64,000 nt of DNA, from the NCBI RefSeq assembly GCF_029906645.1, contig NZ_JARYGZ010000001.1, forward strand, positions 1,111,208 through 1,175,207, in the 5' to 3' direction. Below the pieces are notes generated by a model, which did not search any database, was not told where the DNA came from, and worked only from the letters and a program-made list of their open reading frames with translations. This document shows positions 15,942 through 25,615 of this stretch, in pieces (positions within the stretch are counted from its first letter, which is position 1; each line of letters begins with the position of its first letter). A program made the position numbers and the translations under genes. Source of the stretch: Sphingomonas oryzagri. Its GTDB lineage: Bacteria; Pseudomonadota; Alphaproteobacteria; Sphingomonadales; Sphingomonadaceae.

Positions 15942-18236
15942 CTAATTTGTCGCAGCGATCCGCACCGGCACAGACTTGGCGGCCGGCACGTGGCTCTCCT
16001 CCGCGTGGTGCTCGACCGGCATCAGGACGTTGGCCTCCGGATAGTAAGCGCCGAGGCACCCGCGCGGGATGTCGTAGGGCGTGACGATCAGGCCGTCCCG
16101 GCGGCGACAGACACCGTCCGCCGCATCGCTTTCCAACGCGACGACCTGGCCTTCGCAAAGCCCGGCATCGGCGATGTCCGCCTCGTGCATGAGCAGCACG
16201 TCGCGCGTGCCTTTGATGCCGCGAAAGCGATCGTGATAGCCGTAGATCGTGGTGTTGAACTGGTCGTTGGAGCGAAGCGTCATCAGGCGATAGCGGCCGG
16301 CAGCCTCTCCGAACCCCGCCGCCGAGATGTCGGTGGGCGCCAGGAATTCCGCCTTCCTGCTTGGTGTCTCCCAGATGCGCTCGGCCGCCTTGTTGCCCTT
16401 CCAGAAGCCGCCGGGCGTGAACAGGCGCTGGTTGAAATCCTTGAATATGGCGGGATAGGTCTCCTCGATTGCATCGCGGATCGTGGAATAGTCGGCGACC
16501 CAGGCCTCCCAGTCCACCTTCGGATTGGGGGGCAGGATCCGCCTGGCAATACCGGCGACGATTGCCGGCTCGGAAAGTAAGTTCGGACTTGCAGGCGTCG
16601 CCTTGCCGCGCGAGCCGTGGATGCAGCTGGTCGAATCCTCGGTGGAGACCGCCTGCGGCCCGCTCGCCTGCACGTCCCGCTCGATCCGGCCGAGGCAGGG
16701 CAGCAGGTAGGTCACCTTGCCTGCGAAGAGATGGTTGCGATTGAGCTTGGTCGCGATCTGGACGGAGAGATCCAGCTTCGGCCAGGCCGCCTCCATTGCC
16801 TCCGTCTCGGGCACCGCACGCAGGAAATTGCCGCCGAGGCCGACGACCGCCTTCACCCATCCGTTGATCACCCCCCGACAGGTCTCGACCGTGTCGAGCC
16901 CTTTCTCGCGCGGCGCCTTGAAGCCATACTGCTTTTCCAGCTTCTCGACCGGAACCAGCTCGGTCTTCTCGGTGATCCCGACGGTGCGCTGTCCCTGGAC
17001 ATTGCTGTGTCCGCGCACCGGAGTCGGCCCGGCGCCCGGCTTGCCGACGTTGCCGCGCAGGAGCAGCAGGTTGACGATCATCCGGACGTTCTCGACGCCC
17101 TTGACGTGCTGGGTGATGCCCATGCCGTAGATCGCCATCACCGCCTTGGCCTTGGCATAGATCCGGGCAGATGCCTCCACCTCCTCGCGAGCGAGCCCGG
17201 TCTCGTGCTCGATATCGGACCAGGCGGTCTTGCGAACGGCGGCGGCGAAATCCTCGAAGCCCGTGGTGTGCTGCGCGATGAAATCGTGATCGAGCACCGG
17301 CAGATCGCCTTCGGCCTTGGCCAGATCGTCCCAGTGGATCAGGAATTTGCAGATGCCGATGATCGCGGCGATGTCGCTTCCGGCGCGCAGCTGATGATAT
17401 TGGGTGGAGATCGCGGTTTCCCGGAGCGTCGCCATCTCGATCGGATTCTGTGGATCGGTGAAGCGCTCCAGCCCCCGCTCCTTCAGAGGATTGAAGGTGA
17501 CGATCTCGACGCCGCGCTTTCGGCACGCGCGCAAATCGTGCAGCATGCGCGGCGCGTTGGACCCGACATTCTGGCCGAAGAAGAAGATCGCGTCGGTCTC
17601 CTCGAAATCCTTCAGCTGCGTCGTGCCGACCGGTACGCCGATGGCCGCCTTCAACCCGACCGAAGTAGATTCGTGGCACATGTTGGAACTGTCGGGCAGG
17701 TTCTGATTGCCGAACATGCGCGCCATCAGCCCATACATGTAGGAGGCCTCGAGGCTGGTCCTGCCCGAGGAGTAGAACACCACCGATTTGGGATCGAGGC
17801 GCTTCAGTTCCTGCCCGATCTCGTCGAAGGCCTCGTCCCATCCCACCGCGGCATATTGGTCGGTCGCAGGATCGTAGCGCATGGGGTGGGTCAACCGACC
17901 GTGCTGCTCCAGATCGTAATCCTTCCACCCCCGCAGCTCGGTCAGCGTGTGCTCGGCAAAGAAATCGGGCGTGGTGCGATAGTGGGTCAATTCCCAGGCG
18001 GTCGCCTTGGCGCCTTCCTCGCAGAATTCGGCCGGGTGATGGTCGGCGGGCTTGGGCCAGGCGCAGCTGACGCACATGAAGCCATCCGGCTTGTTCTGGC
18101 GGGCGAGCTCGCGATAGCCCTCAGGCCCCGGATGCTCGCGCGGCAGGATGTCGGCGAGCGAGCGCACCGATCCCCAGCCGCCGGCCGGTCCCTCGAACGG
18201 CTCGATCTGAGGGTCGTCGTCACGCTGCTTCGTCAC
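15942..18236 (-). CDS. FdhF/YdeP-family molybdopterin oxidoreductase, copy 1
   Basis: A 764-residue formate-dehydrogenase-like protein. The N-terminus has CVSCAWPKPADHHPAEFC, a modified cysteine set; the molybdenum-ligand-type Cys lies in SSNMCHESTS; and VRGHSNVQGQRTVG and PYDIPRGCLGAYYPE are cofactor-binding segments. Escherichia coli YdeP of this family is linked to acid resistance, but its substrate is unknown. There is no signal peptide, so it is cytoplasmic. It ends the ten-gene run that starts at 25539, 44 bp after a 62-aa gene. A near-identical second copy is at 55450-57738. Confidence 0.9.
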   Translation of the reverse strand: MTKQRDDDPQIEPFEGPAGGWGSVRSLADILPREHPGPEGYRELARQNKPDGFMCVSCAWPKPADHHPAEFCEEGAKATAWELTHYRTTPDFFAEHTLTELRGWKDYDLEQHGRLTHPMRYDPATDQYAAVGWDEAFDEIGQELKRLDPKSVVFYSSGRTSLEASYMYGLMARMFGNQNLPDSSNMCHESTSVGLKAAIGVPVGTTQLKDFEETDAIFFFGQNVGSNAPRMLHDLRACRKRGVEIVTFNPLKERGLERFTDPQNPIEMATLRETAISTQYHQLRAGSDIAAIIGICKFLIHWDDLAKAEGDLPVLDHDFIAQHTTGFEDFAAAVRKTAWSDIEHETGLAREEVEASARIYAKAKAVMAIYGMGITQHVKGVENVRMIVNLLLLRGNVGKPGAGPTPVRGHSNVQGQRTVGITEKTELVPVEKLEKQYGFKAPREKGLDTVETCRGVINGWVKAVVGLGGNFLRAVPETEAMEAAWPKLDLSVQIATKLNRNHLFAGKVTYLLPCLGRIERDVQASGPQAVSTEDSTSCIHGSRGKATPASPNLLSEPAIVAGIARRILPPNPKVDWEAWVADYSTIRDAIEETYPAIFKDFNQRLFTPGGFWKGNKAAERIWETPSRKAEFLAPTDISAAGFGEAAGRYRLMTLRSNDQFNTTIYGYHDRFRGIKGTRDVLLMHEADIADAGLCEGQVVALESDAADGVCRRRDGLIVTPYDIPRGCLGAYYPEANVLMPVEHHAEESHVPAAKSVPVRIAATN

Positions 18237-18280
18237 GGGTCACCTCTCGACTGCGTCTGCCCGAACGCCCTGCCACCTGT

Positions 18281-18469
18281 TTAGACCTCGGGCGTCGCCT
18301 GATCCCTGGCTTCGCGTGCAGCCGTGATCAGGCTGGTTCCGGTCTCTTCCGCCGCATCCGGCGTCATCGAAATCGCGATTCCATCTGGTCCATCCAGCAG
18401 GACCAGACCTTCCTCGGCGACAGCCTTTCCGCCGATTTCGAAGGGAGAAACGTTACGCGGATCATTCAT
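18281..18469 (-). CDS. Small acidic hypothetical protein (62 aa)
   Basis: The start ATG 18469 overlaps the end of the Crp/Fnr gene by 8 bp and the stop is 44 bp before copy 1 of FdhF/YdeP. The sequence is acidic, with SPFEIGGKAVAEEGLVLLDG and a C-terminal helix ISM-TPDAAEETG-like. No family is recognised. Its place between regulator and enzyme, with tight spacing, supports a real gene that may act with the molybdoenzyme. Confidence 0.65.
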   Translation of the reverse strand: MNDPRNVSPFEIGGKAVAEEGLVLLDGPDGIAISMTPDAAEETGTSLITAAREARDQATPEV

Positions 18470-19223
18470 CCGAACTCTCCTTGCCCAAGCGCCCCTCCGG
18501 ATCGGGGGACCGGTTCTTCAAATACAGATAGGTGGGATCGAACTGCCCGATCTGTTGCAGCCGTGGCAGATCGGCGATCTCGACACGCGAGGATCGGAAC
18601 GTGCAGATTTTCTCCTCGCGAAGCATTCGAAGCACGCGATTGACGTGGATGGCGGTCAGGCCCGTAATTTCACTGAGATCCGTCTGGTTGATCGGCAGCT
18701 GAAAGCTTGTGCCGTCGCTGTAGCCGATAGCTTCCAGCCGGGCATTGGTTTCCGAAAAGAAGTGGGCCACCCGCCCCACTGCATCGAGGCGCCCGAGACG
18801 AAACAGCCATTCGCGATGCATCGCGGCGTCGAGCAAGGTCGATCCCCACAGCTTCTGCGCAAGGTCGGGATCCTCGCCCGTCAGGCGCTTGAGCGTGGTG
18901 TGTGGGACGATCCCGATCTCGACTTGGGTCAGCGTTGCGATCGAGTGATCAAGCACGTGCAACGGAAAAGCGTGGAGATCGACAAAGTCGCCCGGGACGT
19001 GGAAGGCCACGATCTGTCGGCGCCCTTCGCTATCGTCGATGTACCGGATCATGAAACCCTGCACGAGCATCGTGCTCTGTCGGAGATGTTCGCCTCGATC
19101 GAGCAGGGTTGCGCGGGCCGGCATGCGCCGTCGCTCCGCGACCGATTGTTCGAGCCGGTCGCGTTCCTGCTCGGTAAGCACCGCGATCGTCCGGTTACGG
19201 AGGAAGAGTTCCATGCATCTCAT
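18462..19223 (-). CDS. Crp/Fnr-family transcriptional regulator
   Basis: A 253-residue regulator: an N-terminal effector beta roll (MIRYIDDSEGRRQIVAFHVP then GDFVDLHAF), a dimer helix and a C-terminal winged helix with GLTAIHVNRVLRML as recognition segment, matching GLTPVHVNRVLRQM of the regulator at 10754. There is no FNR cysteine cluster. ATG 19223 overlaps the upstream glycosyltransferase stop (ATGA); ATG 19214 is an alternative. As a member of its own operon, with a Crp/Fnr-like box upstream of the first gene (25616-25629), it may autoregulate. Confidence 0.88.
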   Translation of the reverse strand: MRCMELFLRNRTIAVLTEQERDRLEQSVAERRRMPARATLLDRGEHLRQSTMLVQGFMIRYIDDSEGRRQIVAFHVPGDFVDLHAFPLHVLDHSIATLTQVEIGIVPHTTLKRLTGEDPDLAQKLWGSTLLDAAMHREWLFRLGRLDAVGRVAHFFSETNARLEAIGYSDGTSFQLPINQTDLSEITGLTAIHVNRVLRMLREEKICTFRSSRVEIADLPRLQQIGQFDPTYLYLKNRSPDPEGRLGKESSDE

Positions 19224-20119
19224 GCAGTGAGAACCCTTTGCTGTTCTATCCGATCCTCATCCGTATCAGCGAAAGAGCCCGGCCATGTCACAAAGGATGC
19301 AGACGTCTCTTCGAGGGTTGGCCCTCGGCGAAACTCAAGCTTATCCGTCGTCCATTCGACAAGTCCCATGCCGTGGAACGCCCGCAGCCAACCCTCCATC
19401 GGCCACCGGTTCCAGCGCCGTCGGAAGAAGTTAGCATTGCGGACAATGTCTGCCACATGCTGCACCGGGGGCTCAAAGGTGTCGTGGTGCTGGTGGCAGA
19501 CAACCGACCCGCCGACGAAATAAAGCGGAACGTCGTTCTTCGCTGCGCGGAATCCGAAGTCGGTGTCCTCCGCGCCGTACCCGACGAACTGTTCATCGAA
19601 GCCACCAAGGCTTTTGAAACGCCGGGCATGGATCCCGAACGCCAGCGACCAGAAGAGGCCTGGGTTACGCTCCTCGCGGATACCGCTGGCTGGAAACGTC
19701 CGAACGGGATGGGATTTGCCGCGCAGCATCAGCTCCGCTTCCGACCAATCGCCGCGCGCCTCACCGGGACCAAGGTAGCGCACGTCCGCGCAGACGACGC
19801 CATCGGCGGTGTGCATCGCCGTGAGCATCCCATCGATGCAACCCGCCATCGGAATGCAGTCCACATCGAGGAAAAGCAGATGCTCGTGCTGCGCAAGCGA
19901 CGCGGCCCGGTTACGCGCTTTGGCGAGCGGGAGGTCGGTCCCGTCCAGCCGCTCGACGATGACTGGGAACGGCATCTCGTCCAGCCGGGCCGGATCGTCG
20001 CTCATGTCGACGACCACGAGTTCATCCGGCATCCGGCCGCTTCGGCGGAGACCCTCGGCGAGTTGTTGCAGGTGCGCTTCGCGGTTCCGCACGATGGTCA
20101 GCACGGAGACGCCGCTCAC
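19220..20119 (-). CDS. Family 2 glycosyltransferase (GalT-like C-terminus)
   Basis: A GT-A fold enzyme of 299 residues. GTG 20119 is preferred over ATG 20131 because GGAGG stands 5 bases before it and it forms a GTGA overlap with the methyltransferase stop. LLFLDVDCIPMAG carries the DxD metal motif and GFDEQFVGYGAEDTDFGFR is the acceptor/catalytic block seen in galactosyltransferase-like GT2 enzymes. It is cytoplasmic, with no membrane helix, and transfers a sugar from a nucleotide donor. It sits in the glycosyltransferase/PIG-L run and precedes the Crp/Fnr gene. Confidence 0.88.
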   Translation of the reverse strand: MSGVSVLTIVRNREAHLQQLAEGLRRSGRMPDELVVVDMSDDPARLDEMPFPVIVERLDGTDLPLAKARNRAASLAQHEHLLFLDVDCIPMAGCIDGMLTAMHTADGVVCADVRYLGPGEARGDWSEAELMLRGKSHPVRTFPASGIREERNPGLFWSLAFGIHARRFKSLGGFDEQFVGYGAEDTDFGFRAAKNDVPLYFVGGSVVCHQHHDTFEPPVQHVADIVRNANFFRRRWNRWPMEGWLRAFHGMGLVEWTTDKLEFRRGPTLEETSASFVTWPGSFADTDEDRIEQQRVLTA

Positions 20120-20700
20120 ATGCGCCTCCATAGATCGAGCCGATACCGGTCGTGACGGTCACTTCTCTCCTGCTCGAAGCAGCCTTTCAGGTCCGCCCAG
20201 AGCGTCTCTACCGCTTCGTCCGCGCTATGCGGATAGTCCGTCTCGCCTGTATAGTGGACGAGCAGTATGCGGCCGCCGGCCGCCACCCCTCGTTGCAACC
20301 ATTCGCTGGCCCGATCGAGGTCTACGACGCCCCAATAGTAGGCGACCTCGGACAGGACGACGAGGTCGAACGTTTCTTCCGGTGCTTCTTTGGGGAAGGC
20401 CATCCGCTTCAGGCTGAGCCCCGGCCGGTCGCCCACCCGCTTTAGTGCCAGGGACAGGGCCCTCGGGCTGATGTCGATCGATACGAGTTCGTCGCAAACG
20501 GTAACGAGCCGCTCGGTGAGCACGCCCTGCGCGCAGCCCACCTCGAGCGCACGGGCGTATCGACGGCCGGCGATCGCCTCCATCGTCGCGTCGAACTTGC
20601 GCGACTCGTATTCGCTTGTCGCGAGATCCCACGGATCGTCGTCGCCTTCAAAGATCCCTTCGAAATAGGCGGCGTCCAGGCTCGAACTGGCGATCGTCAT
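20116..20700 (-). CDS. NodS-like SAM-dependent methyltransferase
   Basis: A 194-residue class I methyltransferase. The N-terminal YFEGIFEGDDDPWDLATSEY and ESRKFDATM segments are the hallmark of the NodS family, and ALEVGCAQGVLTERL is the SAM-binding motif I. NodS N-methylates the deacetylated glucosamine of Nod factor. In this operon it directly follows a PIG-L deacetylase gene (ATGA overlap), so deacetylation then N-methylation of an amino sugar is a natural hypothesis. Confidence 0.88.
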   Translation of the reverse strand: MTIASSSLDAAYFEGIFEGDDDPWDLATSEYESRKFDATMEAIAGRRYARALEVGCAQGVLTERLVTVCDELVSIDISPRALSLALKRVGDRPGLSLKRMAFPKEAPEETFDLVVLSEVAYYWGVVDLDRASEWLQRGVAAGGRILLVHYTGETDYPHSADEAVETLWADLKGCFEQERSDRHDRYRLDLWRRM

Positions 20701-21362
20701 AGACGGCTCCGGAGATAGAGGGTGTCCGCCCTGTCCATCGAGCGCATCTCCCGCGGGAGCCGGAAGCCATCACCAAAGAGCGGCGAAAGCTGACTCCGGT
20801 GCGCGCTGAGGGCATGCCGCCTGCGTCCAGCCGCCATGTCCCGCGTCTGGATCCGGCGAGATGCGACAGGATCGGGGTCGCTCCACACGCTATACGTGAA
20901 CAGCGAGATCAATCGCCGCGCCCGCCTGATGGCTGCGCGCGCCAGCCAATGGGCGGCGACGTGATCGCAATGGCTCTCCGCGACGTCGGTGACGGCGATC
21001 GCGTCGACCCGTTGCCGTCGGAGCAACGCGCCGATGCGCATCGCCTGGGCTTCGAACTCAGGAGAGCCCTGACTGGGCGGCTGTGCGTCCTGCCAGCCGA
21101 GCCAGACTGTGGGCACATGCCTCCCCGTCAGTCGATATAGTGCGGTCCGTGCTTCCGCTCGGCGCGCGCATCCCAGGCGGGGCGTGCCTTCGGGATGTGA
21201 CCCGGTCCCGTTGTTCAGATAGATCACGCCAGCAAGACGGTCGTCACCGGCTGACTGAGCGATGAGGCTTCCGACGCCGATGGTCTCGTCGTCGGGATGC
21301 GGCGACATGACCAGCCAATTGGCGGACCTCCAGACGGAGCGATCGAGACTGACTGCGATCAC
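20697..21362 (-). CDS. PIG-L family deacetylase (LmbE-like)
   Basis: A 221-residue zinc-dependent N-deacetylase. PHPDDE at residues 21-26 provides zinc ligands and the catalytic Asp; the later HCDHVAAH (131-138) supplies the third ligand. Family members remove acetyl groups from N-acetylglucosamine-containing lipids or pseudo-disaccharides. GTG 21362 overlaps the preceding TGA (GTGA). It lies between an acyl-CoA-dehydrogenase-like gene and a NodS-like methyltransferase. Confidence 0.9.
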   Translation of the reverse strand: MIAVSLDRSVWRSANWLVMSPHPDDETIGVGSLIAQSAGDDRLAGVIYLNNGTGSHPEGTPRLGCARRAEARTALYRLTGRHVPTVWLGWQDAQPPSQGSPEFEAQAMRIGALLRRQRVDAIAVTDVAESHCDHVAAHWLARAAIRRARRLISLFTYSVWSDPDPVASRRIQTRDMAAGRRRHALSAHRSQLSPLFGDGFRLPREMRSMDRADTLYLRSRL

Positions 21363-22465
21363 CACAGCCGGTCCTCCGCGTCCCACCGGTCCGCTTCGAT
21401 GAAGGCGGTCGCCGCTCCGTCGCGAGCGTGATCGGGACCAGCCTGCCTGAGATACAGCGAGAGATCCCGGATGATCTTGTCCATCCGCTCTCCGTCGAAG
21501 GCGCTCCGGGTCCCGACGATCCGGGCCGCCGCCTCCATCACCTTGAAACCTGCATCCTCGACCACGCTGCGCGTGAGTTTCGAGATAGAGACCGCGTCCG
21601 CATGCTCCGCCGCCGCCCGTCTCGCTGCCTCGGCGACCCAGAACCCGGCCGTTCGCGTTGCGGTCAGAGCTTCCGCGAACCGGGCACGTTGTACAGGATC
21701 GCCGCGTGCTGCCTGCGGCATCGCCTGTCTGGTCTCCGCGAGAAGGGCCTCGATGCCGCCCAGCTGGACCGCGCAAAATCTCCAGGCCCCCGCCGCGAAG
21801 CGCGGATCGAGATCGTAGTCGCCTGGCGCGCCCAATAGCATCTGAGGCTCGGCCCGGATGCCATCGAGCGAATAGGTCCCGCTGACGCTCGCGCGCATCC
21901 CACGCACGCGCCACCCGGACGTGTCCGACCGGTCGCCATCATTCGCTGGCACGATCACCACCCGCCGGTCGGCTCCCGGAGCCGCGGCGGTGATCAACGC
22001 ATAGTCGAGGCCGCCACTGCCGCTGGCGAACATCTTGCTTCCAGAGAGCATTCCCTCCTCGCCTCCGGTTATGGAGACACCGGGTTGCGGTTCCGTCGCC
22101 CACACCCCGAACCAGGCTCCGCGGTCGAGCATCTTGCCGAGCCACGAGATCTGCTCCTCGGACCCATACCAACCGAAGAGAAGGAGCGCGTTTACGTGTC
22201 CCTCGAAGAGTCGTCCGACGCTGAGGTCCCCTCGACCGACGATGCGCAGACCATCCTTCATTGCGGCATAGCGGGCCTGTTCGGTCTCGAAGCGCCGACC
22301 TCCGGCGCCGACCGGGGCGAACACGCGGTGGAGACCGGAGGATATGACGATGCGCAAGCTCTCCGTCGGATACCGGGGGGAGGCGTCGAACCTCTGACCG
22401 AGGACCGCGAGGGCTTCTGCGATCCCGCCTGCGGAGTCCGTCACGTGATCGGGCTTGGAGCTCAT
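21359..22465 (-). CDS. Acyl-CoA dehydrogenase-like flavoprotein
   Basis: A 368-residue protein in the acyl-CoA dehydrogenase fold: helical N-domain, a middle beta domain with WATEPQPGVS (the ACAD TEP motif) and a C-terminal four-helix bundle ending near VMEAAARIVGTRSAF. The Glu base used for fatty acyl-CoA oxidation cannot be identified, and the family also includes flavin N-oxygenases and nitro-forming enzymes that act on amino sugars. In a cluster of glycosyltransferases and a deacetylase, oxidation of an amino sugar nitrogen or of a lipid intermediate are both possible. ATGA overlap links it to the upstream gene. Confidence 0.8.
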   Translation of the reverse strand: MSSKPDHVTDSAGGIAEALAVLGQRFDASPRYPTESLRIVISSGLHRVFAPVGAGGRRFETEQARYAAMKDGLRIVGRGDLSVGRLFEGHVNALLLFGWYGSEEQISWLGKMLDRGAWFGVWATEPQPGVSITGGEEGMLSGSKMFASGSGGLDYALITAAAPGADRRVVIVPANDGDRSDTSGWRVRGMRASVSGTYSLDGIRAEPQMLLGAPGDYDLDPRFAAGAWRFCAVQLGGIEALLAETRQAMPQAARGDPVQRARFAEALTATRTAGFWVAEAARRAAAEHADAVSISKLTRSVVEDAGFKVMEAAARIVGTRSAFDGERMDKIIRDLSLYLRQAGPDHARDGAATAFIEADRWDAEDRLW

Positions 22466-23517
22466 GCCGACCTGCTCCGGACCTTGCTCGTCTCGTCCGC
22501 GACCATGCGCAGCCATCTGGCGGCATTCTCGGCGCCGTGTGAACTGCCGAGCCGGCCGATCGCATCGGTGCCGAGCGACCGCGCGCGGGCAACCAGTCCG
22601 CCCCATCGCTCTGCGGCAGGCAGATTCAGGCAGACTATGGCGGCGCCCAGAGCGGAAAGCCGTCTTGCCTTCGACAGCTGCTCCTCGAACGGCCTTTCCT
22701 CGGGGACGCAAATGAAGGGCTTCCGATGGGCGATCACGGACCCGACGAGACCGTCGCCTGCGCCGCCGATCACCACGCCCGCCGATGCGATCATCCGTTG
22801 CGCGTCGTCGACCCATCCCCGCAGTTCGAGGTTCTTCCGCATCGAGCTCGGCACGGAGCACGGACCGATGACCCGCCAGCGGAGCGTCGGGTTCGCTGCG
22901 GCCGCCTCGGCCCAGATTTCACCGTCCGACGGCATTCCTCCCCGTCCGACGACGACGAGGGCCACGTCATGCTCGACAGGGGAGGACGTCATCGGCGCTG
23001 ACAATATGCCCGGCGCGTAGAACGTCTTGCGGCGTATCGCGTCGGGTGTCCGATCGTCGTCCAGATCCGGATGGAAGGGCGCGAGCAGATAGGCGGCGCC
23101 CCTATAGGCGTCGAAGTGCGGCCGGTCGAACCGGTGCCCACTAAGGCGCACGTAGACGGTCGGCACCGAGGCCAAGCGTGCCAGCATCGCCACCTCGACC
23201 GAGACGTCGACGACCATGAGTGCCGGGCGCGCTTCCGCGATCCAGTTCGTCATCCGTGCGACCCGGCGGCGCACGCCCTCATGGTCGATCGGTGCGTAGT
23301 GGAGCGCGGACGGTCGCTCGCCATGATCCGACCCGTCGAATCTCGCACCGGGAAGGCGATCATCCGGAACGTCAACATGTGGCACCTGGCCGGTGCGCTG
23401 GGAGAGTCCGGATCCGATGAGCGTGAAGTCGCGTCCGGCGGCCTGGGCAATAGCGACCGCCCGCTGCCGATGGCCATCGCCATGGTGGTGCACGTAGTAG
23501 CCTATCGGTCGCGCCAC
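22462..23517 (-). CDS. MurG/GT28-like glycosyltransferase
   Basis: A 351-residue GT-B type protein. The start GYYVHHHGDGHRQRAVAIA is the glycine-rich acceptor-side loop of the MurG/UGT group, and VVIGGAGDGLVGSVIAHRKP followed by PEERPFEEQ is the donor-site region. Start is GTG 23517, two bases after the preceding stop. It should transfer a sugar from a UDP-type donor. Operon member, and translationally coupled to the next gene by ATGA. Confidence 0.82.
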   Translation of the reverse strand: MARPIGYYVHHHGDGHRQRAVAIAQAAGRDFTLIGSGLSQRTGQVPHVDVPDDRLPGARFDGSDHGERPSALHYAPIDHEGVRRRVARMTNWIAEARPALMVVDVSVEVAMLARLASVPTVYVRLSGHRFDRPHFDAYRGAAYLLAPFHPDLDDDRTPDAIRRKTFYAPGILSAPMTSSPVEHDVALVVVGRGGMPSDGEIWAEAAAANPTLRWRVIGPCSVPSSMRKNLELRGWVDDAQRMIASAGVVIGGAGDGLVGSVIAHRKPFICVPEERPFEEQLSKARRLSALGAAIVCLNLPAAERWGGLVARARSLGTDAIGRLGSSHGAENAARWLRMVADETSKVRSRSA

Positions 23518-23518
23518 G

Positions 23519-24430
23519 TCAGAACTCCGGAAGCATCATGTCGCAGGGCATGGGCGCGAGGGACTGCTCGGCGATCGCTATGGGAGCACCTCCCGAGATC
23601 GCTCTCTGCTCCCTGCGCCACTGCGCGCGCGCGCGCCAATGCGCGAACGCCGGAACCATCGGGGCCAGTCCGCCATGGGATGCGTCCATCCAGCGGCGCA
23701 TGTCGCAGGCCATGCCGCCCTCCGCACGTCCAGCGATCCGGGCGGACGCTCTTGTCCAGACCGACGCCGGGTGGACGAGGACCCCGCCGGCGTTCACCGC
23801 CGCCGTCACGAGGGCGTTGTCCTCTCCCACGGGAATGAGCGGCACTCCCCCCGCCCGCCGATACAGCGAGACGGTCATGGCGAGACTCGCACCGGTGTGA
23901 TCGCCGTGACGTGGCGACGGATCCCACATCTGCGGATCCAGCGTGTCCTCTATGGTACGAACGCACTGCCAGTAGAAGTCGAACCGGCGCTTCAGCGAGA
24001 CGATCTCGGGCGGGGTCTCCTGCGTCTCGTCGAGCTCGATACGGCCGCCGACCACCCGATCCGCAGCCGCGGCGCTGAGGTTCGCGGCTATCCACCCCTC
24101 GGGCGGCCTGCAATCCGCATCCGTCGAGATGAGAAGCCCATCGTCGTCCTCGAGGAGATCGGCGCCGACCTCCATCGCGCAGCGCCTAGCGGACCCGACA
24201 TGCGCGAGGTCCGGTTCGAAATCGCGCTCGATGATCTTCAGCTGCAAGGCCCCGGCCGCGCGGTCGGCCGCGGCGATCGCCGCGCTCGCGGTACCGTCAC
24301 TTGAATTGTTTATGCAGATGGCGACGAGAACTGGCTTCTCGACCGTCTGTCTCGCCAATGCGGCGATGAGCACTCCGATGTGCGCGGCCTCGTCGCGGGC
24401 AGGCACGCAGACGCAGAACGGCCTGCTCAT
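23519..24430 (-). CDS. Family 2 glycosyltransferase
   Basis: A 303-residue GT-A enzyme. FCVCVPARDEAAHIGVLIAAL is the N-terminal nucleotide-binding strand (initial 'VPARDE' pattern), STDADC (102-107) is the DxD motif, and VGEDNALV carries the ED acceptor motif. No membrane helix is present. ATG 24430 overlaps the upstream stop as ATGA. A reading frame opens further upstream but that part is Arg-rich shadow. Confidence 0.87.
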   Translation of the reverse strand: MSRPFCVCVPARDEAAHIGVLIAALARQTVEKPVLVAICINNSSDGTASAAIAAADRAAGALQLKIIERDFEPDLAHVGSARRCAMEVGADLLEDDDGLLISTDADCRPPEGWIAANLSAAAADRVVGGRIELDETQETPPEIVSLKRRFDFYWQCVRTIEDTLDPQMWDPSPRHGDHTGASLAMTVSLYRRAGGVPLIPVGEDNALVTAAVNAGGVLVHPASVWTRASARIAGRAEGGMACDMRRWMDASHGGLAPMVPAFAHWRARAQWRREQRAISGGAPIAIAEQSLAPMPCDMMLPEF

Positions 24431-25539
24431 GCGACGCTCAGAGCCGCAGGCATGACGGCGTCGATATCGCTTCGCTCGGAAACCATGATCGGCGCGAGAG
24501 ATATCTTCTCGTACAGCCTCTGGTACGCGTCCACCATGCACGAAGCGTCGCAGGTCGTCTCCGCCCGGCGCCGACAGGCGTTCCGATCGAGTTCCACCGC
24601 GCGCTGCACCGCCCCGGCCAGCGATTGGACGTCGTCCGGACGCGCCAGCACGCCGCATTCTCGATCGAGAATGTCCGGAACGCCGCCTCGCTTGAATGCG
24701 GCCACGGGCGTTCCACAGGCCAACGCCTCCGCGACAACAAGCCCATAAGGCTCCTCCCACCGTGGCGTGCACAACGCGGCGCGGGCACCGCCGACGAGAG
24801 CAGCCAATTCGCCGTGGTCCAGATGCCCGACGTGGATGGCGTCGCTGCCGAGCCAGGGTGCGATGGCTTCGTTGTAGAAGGCGCGATCCGATATCGGACC
24901 CGCGATGCGGAGCGGGAACCCCGCCGATCGGGCGGCATCGATCGCAAGATCCAGCCCCTTCTCAGGAACGATGCGGCCGTACCAGACGAGGTAGGGTTCA
25001 GGCGACGGATCCTTGGTAAAGGGAAACTGGGCGAGGTCGATACCGTTCGGAATGACCTTCTCGACCTTCGCCACATGCTGCCACATCCTCGCAGTGGCGG
25101 CCGACACCGCAACATAGCGGTTGCCCGGCCGGCTCAACCGGATGCCGCTTTCGAGCCAGCAGAAGGGTGGCGTGTGCAACGTGGTGAGGATCGGAGTGGC
25201 GAGCGTATCCGCCATGCTCACCGGCAGGTAGTGGAGCGAGTTGTTGTGGATGACGTCGAAATGACGGTTTCGAAGCTCGGTCATCAAACGCAGATACGCG
25301 TGATGCTCCCTGAAGAATGCGACGTCGTTGGCTTCGGCTATCCCCGTCTCGAGTAATGAGGTCTCGTCACAGATCGCCTCGACCCCAAGGGTCGGATCGG
25401 ATTGTGTCGAAGCGAACAAGGTAACGTCGTGTCCACGCGCGCGTAGTTCCCGGGCGAGCATGTGCGTGTGCATCTCCAGCCCGCCTGCAAAGGGTTCGCG
25501 TATCGCATGTTTCAGATGCGCTATGATGCCGATGCGCAA
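24427..25539 (-). CDS. Family 4 glycosyltransferase
   Basis: A 370-residue GT-B glycosyltransferase and the first gene of the ten-gene run. The N-terminus RIGIIAHLKHAIREPFAGGL is the GGxE-type acceptor loop; YLVWYGRIVPEKGLDLAIDA and EEPYGLVVAEALACGTP (the E-x7-E motif) mark the donor domain. TTG 25539 is preferred because a GGAGGG site precedes it; TTG 25560 is an alternative. A Crp/Fnr-like box lies about 83 bp upstream. Substrate unknown. Confidence 0.88.
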   Translation of the reverse strand: MRIGIIAHLKHAIREPFAGGLEMHTHMLARELRARGHDVTLFASTQSDPTLGVEAICDETSLLETGIAEANDVAFFREHHAYLRLMTELRNRHFDVIHNNSLHYLPVSMADTLATPILTTLHTPPFCWLESGIRLSRPGNRYVAVSAATARMWQHVAKVEKVIPNGIDLAQFPFTKDPSPEPYLVWYGRIVPEKGLDLAIDAARSAGFPLRIAGPISDRAFYNEAIAPWLGSDAIHVGHLDHGELAALVGGARAALCTPRWEEPYGLVVAEALACGTPVAAFKRGGVPDILDRECGVLARPDDVQSLAGAVQRAVELDRNACRRRAETTCDASCMVDAYQRLYEKISLAPIMVSERSDIDAVMPAALSVA

Positions 25540-25615
25540 GACCGCCCTCCAGAAAGACAACGCCCCGATGCGCGGTCGATACCGGAGATTAACGTATTAA
25601 AAGAAAAGTATATCC